A stretch of DNA of 64,000 bases, from positions 133,130,088 through 133,194,087 of the forward strand of contig NC_133647.1 in the NCBI RefSeq assembly GCF_009905375.1, written 5' to 3'. Below, piece after piece: positions 58,611 through 64,000 of this stretch. The stretch comes from Apium graveolens (lineage: Eukaryota; Streptophyta; Magnoliopsida; Apiales; Apiaceae). Position numbers and translations under genes: made by a program. Within the stretch, counting starts at the first letter, position 1; each line of letters opens with the position of its first letter. Under the pieces are notes generated by a model, which worked only from the letters and a program-made list of their open reading frames with translations, had not been told where the DNA came from and searched no databases.

Positions 58611-59290
58611 AGATTTAGAGCAAACCCTGAATGTGATAGTCAGGGAGGTCGCCATCAAGATAGAAGGAACCCATAACATAATGAAGTGGAAAATGAGGAT
58701 TTAAAACATGTAGGATGACCCCGATTATGGGAAGGAGGAGGGAACGTTCAGACTAAGGAAACAGAAGTCGAGTAAGGAAAGGAGACCCGAGATGGTACTC
58801 CTATACGGAAATTCATGAACCTGTCTAAACATAACTTATACTTTTATTCCCAACCACCACCTTGAGGAAACAATGCGGTAGGAAATCCTTTCATGACCTT
58901 TAAGTCGCTAAGCTCTCATAGTTCCAAGGAACAGGTTGACCCAGTCGAGGCAAGAGCCTGGCTAAAGGAAATATATGAATCATTTGAGATTCTAAATGAT
59001 TGACGAAGCACAAAAGACTGTTTTTGTCACTTACCCCTCCCCCCCTAAGAGAGAGGCCACCCGTTGGTGAAAGGCCAAGAAAGGCACGGAGCCAGAGGTT
59101 ATAATAAACTGGTTAAAGTTCAGACAATTGTTTTCGGGAAAGTACTTCCCAAGGTTATGGAGGTAGTGTAAAAACTTTAGAGCCAGAACAAAAGCGGACG
59201 AGTATGATGAATTATGAATCTAAGTTGTAAAAGTTGTCAAGATTCGTTCTGAGGACACGAATCCAGAATGACGGGATGTTTGAAATCAAT
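58611..59290 (+). pseudogene. Gag remnant (C2)
   Basis: Recognisable core QVDPVEARAWLKEIYESFEI (about 58935-58995). A frame change is followed by a WW motif (ATRWWKAKKGTEPEV) and INWLKFRQLFSGKYFPR. Homologous to 38035-39260 in reverse. Stops and indels throughout; no start identified. Confidence 0.75.
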
Positions 59291-62219
59291 GCTTATGTTG
59301 TGTTGGTTCATGTAATGGTTGTAATGAAAACGAAAATAAAAGACTGAAAAGGGAAGGAGTATAAAGGGATATAAAGGAAATAGAGTTGAGAAGTGATAAG
59401 GGAGTTAGGTATGGGAAACCCTAAGAAACCCTTGCAATAAATATAGAGAAGTGTGTCATCATCAGCGCAATGGTGACTGATCATGAGAAATTCAAGGTTT
59501 GAAGGCGTAAGCGATACGTAAAGTTAATTCCCTTGAAGTTGACAATATTCGATGAAAATTTGAGATAGATCGATTGATTAATAAGGAAACACGGATGGAC
59601 TGAGGAGACAAGAAAGTAAGAAATTAGGAAAATTGGATGAAGGAAGTGACCTTAAAGAATGTGAAGTGTAAGACCGGGGGCATGATACCCAGAAACGGAG
59701 ATGCCAGGTATGAAAGATATCCCAACATTGAGATGACTGTTGAGATAAATAAAAGAGGTAAATGAGTAGTTAGAACTAAAAGGTTCACGTTGAACACGAC
59801 CAACATCTTCTAGAACATCCTTGTTATCATTACTGAATCAGGCAAGAAAAGCGGATAACCATTCTTATCTTTTGGAGGCCATATTGATTGACCTCATTTT
59901 GAATACAGATGTTATTGTGAAATTAGGCATATACTATCGAGGTGGAATGATTGAATAAGATACCCTTATCAGGGATATATGACTTGATTTATCCATGGAA
60001 GGATGCATGTACCTTTTTAAAGGTGGAATTAAGGATAGAACCTCGATAACTTGAGATGAATCCTAGGGGAATGCATAAAGGTTGGAATTTCGCCCTTAAT
60101 AGGGACATCATGAGTTTTGGCAGTATAAATTAAAAAGGACTATGGTAACAACAACCTTTAAAGATCAGTAGAGAAATTTTTTAGAAGTACATAGACAATG
60201 GTTCTAGTATTAGTAAATGGTATTTTGATATGCCCTGTATCTACGGAATACAGGAGGAGCGATTCAAGGATAAACTTAAAGGTTTTACAAGAAAAAAGGT
60301 AATATTCAAAGTTCTCAAGAATAGAAATTTTGATAAAGGAAATATGATGTAATTATAATAATGCTAGGTGGGGCACGTGTTGAACCATAAGAAAGTATAG
60401 ATCGACCCAATGAGGGTCAAGATTGGTGAAAACAAGAAGGACCCACGATAAGAGACGTCCTAAGTATGATCGAGAGTCAGCCGTGACATGTTCACATCTA
60501 AAGACTACGGCAATGACTTATGGAAAAATGGTGATTTTTTTTCTTTCTCACCAGGACTTAAGAAAAGCATTTTCACACAAGCAGTGATTGAAATGAGGTA
60601 GAAAATTTAGTTGAAGGTGGTTAAAAGACATTGATTATAAGGAACTATTACTATTAGGAAAGGCTAATGAGGTGGCCGACACTCTAAGTGCAAGAGAGCA
60701 ATTATAGGCGCTCGTGCCAGAGGAATGCAGTGATAATGGTTGAAGCCGTGAAGGTTGTATTATGGTTTGGAAGATTGACATTCCTTCTGATGACTGTGCA
60801 ATACCCAACTGTAATAGTAGTTTGGTAAAGGTTTAATTCGTGTAATCGCCATGAGCGGGCTATCTATCTTAGAAGGAACTATCTTGAGAATAAGCCAGGA
60901 CCATGTTTCAAAAAGGACTAAATGAACCTTTGAGCTTCATGTCTCCTAATATAGACAAATGATTAAGAATGGTATTAACCTACTATCGTTGCTTTCATTA
61001 AAACTCTTCTGCATTTTATCTGCTTCATGGTCATGAATGTACGTCAGGATCAGGAGTGTTCTTCATGAATCATGAACGGTGATCATGTTACCTCCTTAGA
61101 AGAATTCGATACGATATGTATGGACTCCGTATGGTTAGCTATTAAGACTTCATGGAAAGCGAATGACTACAGTAGGTCAGTGGTGGACCATAGTAATGCT
61201 CCAATGAGTCTATGAATAATGAGACAATGAAAACTGTGAGAGTTGTATTATAATGAATGTTGAGATTGAGTACCACTAATTGGGTCATGGTGATGTATAA
61301 GTTATCATTGAATAGACTAATTAAGTAGATTATTTACCTATTGAATATTTATTCCTCCTAATCAATAGAGGGTCGTATGACTATACGAGGAAGGTTGCGA
61401 TGCAAGCATAGAATTCTAGTAACGATGATGTCTAGAATGAGATCCCAGATTCGATTTTCGATGTCAAGGGAGTTTCAAAGGTGATTGTGTATAAGCTCGA
61501 GGAAGAGCATGGGTCCATAGAATGATGGACGGAATAGCAAAAATATTTAGGCATGTGAAATACGATGCTATAATACTTGATGTTGATATAAATACGTATA
61601 TGTTTTGTTCTCCTATGACAAACCTCTATAGTTCAGAGGTAGATTCCAAGCCAGATATTTTATGGCAATATTTTTTACATATATACAATTCTCTTCAGTT
61701 CGTTATTTTCTCTTCTTTTCATTTCATGTAAGCTGAGAAGAACAACCCTTCCAGAAGGGGAGGTATTGCCGAATGACTATCTATCTATGTGATAGAAGCC
61801 TAGTAGGATACCACATGTTGTTTAATTGCTTGTCAAGTACTAAAGGCTGGCCACCTTCTGTACTAACTATGCGATATAACAAGTGTTCATGTTCATAGTG
61901 ATCTCTCAATAAATTCTTTTACTTCTATACGATGGATCAAGCTTTCAAAGATAGAAGCAGCTAGAAAGGAGTAGTATCAGTGCGGTGGTATTCCGAATCT
62001 AACGCGTTCGTGATACTAAGGTTGACGCAATTATTAAAAGGTTATAGAATGCTAACGAGCAAAAGTGTAACCAGTATAGTATTATGTACGGAAGATAGTA
62101 ATGACTACGAACTGGAAAAGAATGGGTATTGAGAAGCAAAAGCTATAATGCTAGAAGCTATGGTGAGAGTCTGTGCAATAGACTTGAAATAATTTGAAAT
62201 GGTCACTTAACACGGATTG
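59291..62219 (+). pseudogene. Decayed pol of C2 (PR, RT, RNase H, IN)
   Basis: Only scraps are readable. An RT catalytic-region relic lies near 60195-60240. An RNase H relic lies near 60545-60710 (SHQDLRKAFSHKQ and then GKANEVADTLSARE, against the usual KANVVADALS). The integrase core is unrecognisable by eye. Order and spacing fit a normal gypsy pol. No frame exceeds about 70 codons. Confidence 0.5.
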
Positions 62220-62880
62220 AGTTTTCTTACGACAATAGATCATATGTCATTATCAAGATGTCACCTTATAAGATCCTTGAGGGAAGACAATGTCGATCTC
62301 CCTTATGATATGATGATGTTGCAGAGCGCAAGATGCTTAGACCAGCAGTGGTCCAAAGGACCAAGGATATAATAGATATAATCAGAGGACGGCTGGTAGT
62401 AGCCCAAGATGGGCACACGAAGTATGTTGATTTGACACGAAAGGACAAGGAATAGGAAGTAGGGGACCTAGTGTTGTTATAGGTATTCCCTTGGAAAGGG
62501 TGGATGAGGTTCGGAAAGAAAGGAAAGCTAAGCCCACGAATTGTTGGACCCTTTGAGGTATTAAGACGTATTGGGAAGTTAGCATATGAGCTAGCCCTAC
62601 CCCCGAACATGTAGCAAGTTCATAACGTGTTCCACGTATCAATATTAAGGAAGTATAATTCGAATGCCAGACAAATAGGGGCATATGAGCGCATAGACAT
62701 GCAACCCGACGTAACCTATATGGAGCAACCAGGATGGGTTATAGATTGAAAAGGAACAAGTGCTTAGGAGAAGGGTTATCAAACTAGGCAGAGTTTGGTG
62801 GTAGGACCACAATGTGGGAAAATTTACTCGAGAGTTAGAAAGTGCAATGCTAAGAGAGTATCCCTATTCATTTTCTATCT
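62220..62880 (+). pseudogene. Integrase tail and chromodomain relic (C2)
   Basis: One frame stays aligned for about 500 bases despite several stops: [51 protein letters not shown] and VHNVFHVSILRKYNS. After a frame change there are traces of the chromodomain and of ELES-YP-type ending near 62830-62880. The better preservation here than in the rest of pol is notable. Confidence 0.75.
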
Positions 62881-62897
62881 GATTCCGGGACGGAATC
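62881..62897 (+). other. Conserved hairpin upstream of the PPT (C2), compensated
   Basis: GATTCCG-GGA-CGGAATC. Relative to GATTCTG/CAGAATC in B, D and E, both sides of one base pair have changed, so the 7-bp stem is kept. Confidence 0.5.
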
Positions 62898-62902
62898 CTT
62901 TT

Positions 62903-62915
62903 AAGGAGGGGAGAC
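62903..62915 (+). other. Polypurine tract of C2
   Basis: AAGGAGGGGAGAC directly precedes the TGTAATAACC start of the 3' LTR. Confidence 0.85.
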
Positions 62916-64000
62916 TGTAATAACCCTAATTTTTGGAATTTTTTTGAAACCCTTATGAATAGTGATTTTGCTGATTATGCTGAATAAGAAAACTTTTCAT
63001 ACCACACTTTGTAGAGGTTCTTTTATTGTTATTCTGAGATCTTATTAGTACTCTATATGGTATATAAGTGTATGTAAAGATCGTCAGAATGCAAATTCGA
63101 ACACTTTGATTTTTCCCGAAAATCCACCAGATACCGAAAGAATTGAGTATAAGGTAATAGGATAAAAAGGATTTAAATTCAAGAATTATTAGAGAGGATC
63201 ATATAAGAAATATAATATATTGAGAAAGGTTTAGGGGAACCCAAGTAATAAGATCCCGGGTATGATCCCTCAAACGATAAACGAGAACGAAAATTAAGCG
63301 AACCGTATAACAGATAAGCGGTCATTAACCAAACAATTAAGCAAGGATTAGCATAAGAAGATGCTTCCACCACCAAGTGATGACAAGTGGCAAGAGATGA
63401 AGTCACCAAGATGATGTTATGCTTAGTCATACTCCACTCACTTTAAACAACCAACAAATCATCCAAATATCCCATTCACTTCATTTTCCACCACAAAAAC
63501 ATTCAACAAAGCAAATACTCTCCCAAGAACACATAGCTCACAGCTTTTTCATTTTTTCAAGGAGAAAAATTCTAAAAATCAAGTTTCTAGCTTTGTTAAT
63601 TTGCAAGGTAATTACCCAAGGTCCCTTATGATTAGATAAGCATATCCTAGGAGTTTAAGCTTCTATTTCTTCATGAATCTCTTCCAATAAATCAAGGAAG
63701 AAGATGATGAATAGTGTTTTCAAGATTACTAACTTTATTTTCTTTGATTTCCTTTAAGATCCAAGCATTCCTAAGCTATCTCAAGGCTTCTCAAGGCTTC
63801 TTAAGGCTTCCTAGCTACTCTAATCACTCCAAGGAAGGTATAACCCCTCCAAACCCTAACTTTACTTTGAGCATTAGGTTTGGTTTTGTTTTTTATGGTT
63901 AATGAGAGGCATGGTTGTTGTGTATTTAGAGATTGGTTGGTTTTGTGATGTGTTTGGAATGGTAAATCTTGGTAATTAGTTAATGAACTTAAGGAAGCTT
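62916..64000 (+). repeat. 3' LTR of C2, first 1,085 bases
   Basis: It matches 52951-54035 with roughly two dozen substitutions and no large indel. The window ends about 250 bases before the point where the plastid insert lies in the 5' LTR, so its presence here cannot be judged. Confidence 0.95.

Larger units (their letters stand above)
52951..64000 (+). mobile_element. C-family chromovirus C2, runs off the right edge
   Basis: A plus-strand element with a complete 5' LTR (52951-57331), primer site, decayed interior, polypurine tract and the first 1,085 bases of the 3' LTR. I count roughly two dozen differences between the two LTRs over that stretch (about 98% alike). The interior is far more decayed and is rearranged. 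Left flank AAGTG (52946-52950) is the candidate target duplication. The chromodomain trace at 62780-62870 supports chromovirus status. Confidence 0.9.

Noticed and set aside
1..64000. CRISPR array, bacterial operons or host protein genes
   Set aside because: Repeats are LTRs and simple tandem repeats without spaced identical units. All recognisable proteins are retroelement or plastid relics.
1..64000. tRNA genes suggested by GCTCTGATACCA matches
   Set aside because: These are 12-base primer-binding sites beside LTRs, without a tRNA body.

Overview
This window is plant nuclear heterochromatin. It is a nest of LTR retrotransposons, and I found no host gene. The evidence for a plant is: Ty3/gypsy chromoviruses with 3.4-4.4 kb LTRs, gag-PR-RT-RNase H-IN order, a C-terminal chromodomain of the Tekay/Del type and initiator tRNA-Met primer sites; a Sirevirus-like Ty1/copia family with an extra ORF after pol; AT-rich, intron-free DNA; and an embedded scrap of plastid DNA (ycf1 + atpA). 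The post-pol copia ORF resembles, from memory, proteins common in Apiaceae genomes, so an Apiaceae host is a weak guess.

Layout. 1-5685: 3' part of a copia element (A1): spacer, broken post-pol ORF, polypurine tract, 3' LTR. It sits inside the integrase of an older relative, A3 (5686-9958: IN, RT, post-pol ORF remnants). 9959-21086: chromovirus B, minus strand, with a complete gag frame, an extra ORF between primer site and gag, and a pol broken by stops; its right (5') LTR is cut at 21087 by the plus-strand LTR of family C (C1: 21087-22991 and 35836-37536). C1 is interrupted by D (22992-35835, minus strand, TSD TATAT), which has two similar LTRs and an almost unreadable interior. At 37537-38034 a copia LTR (A2) joins C1 to the minus-strand interior of a C-family element (C3: 38035-39582, 51442-52950). 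C3 is interrupted by chromovirus E (39583-51441, minus strand) and then by C2 (52951 to beyond 64000, plus strand), whose 5' LTR carries the plastid fragment.

How it fits together. C1 and C3 look like the two halves of one element with an inverted middle: C1 holds the LTR up to one point, and C3 holds, in reverse, the LTR from a few bases after that point plus primer site, leader ORF and gag. The A2 LTR sits at the break without a target duplication. Most of the window is thus one stack (A3 contains A1 and B; B contains C1/C3; C1/C3 contains D, A2, E and C2), and the missing right halves are predicted downstream.

No element in the window is coding-competent as it stands. The points most worth checking are: the chimeric plastid insert in an LTR; the C1/A2/C3 inversion; a conserved hairpin next to the polypurine tract in four chromovirus families, with a compensated stem in C2; the extra leader ORFs between primer site and gag; and elements whose LTRs are far better preserved than their interiors (D, C2).
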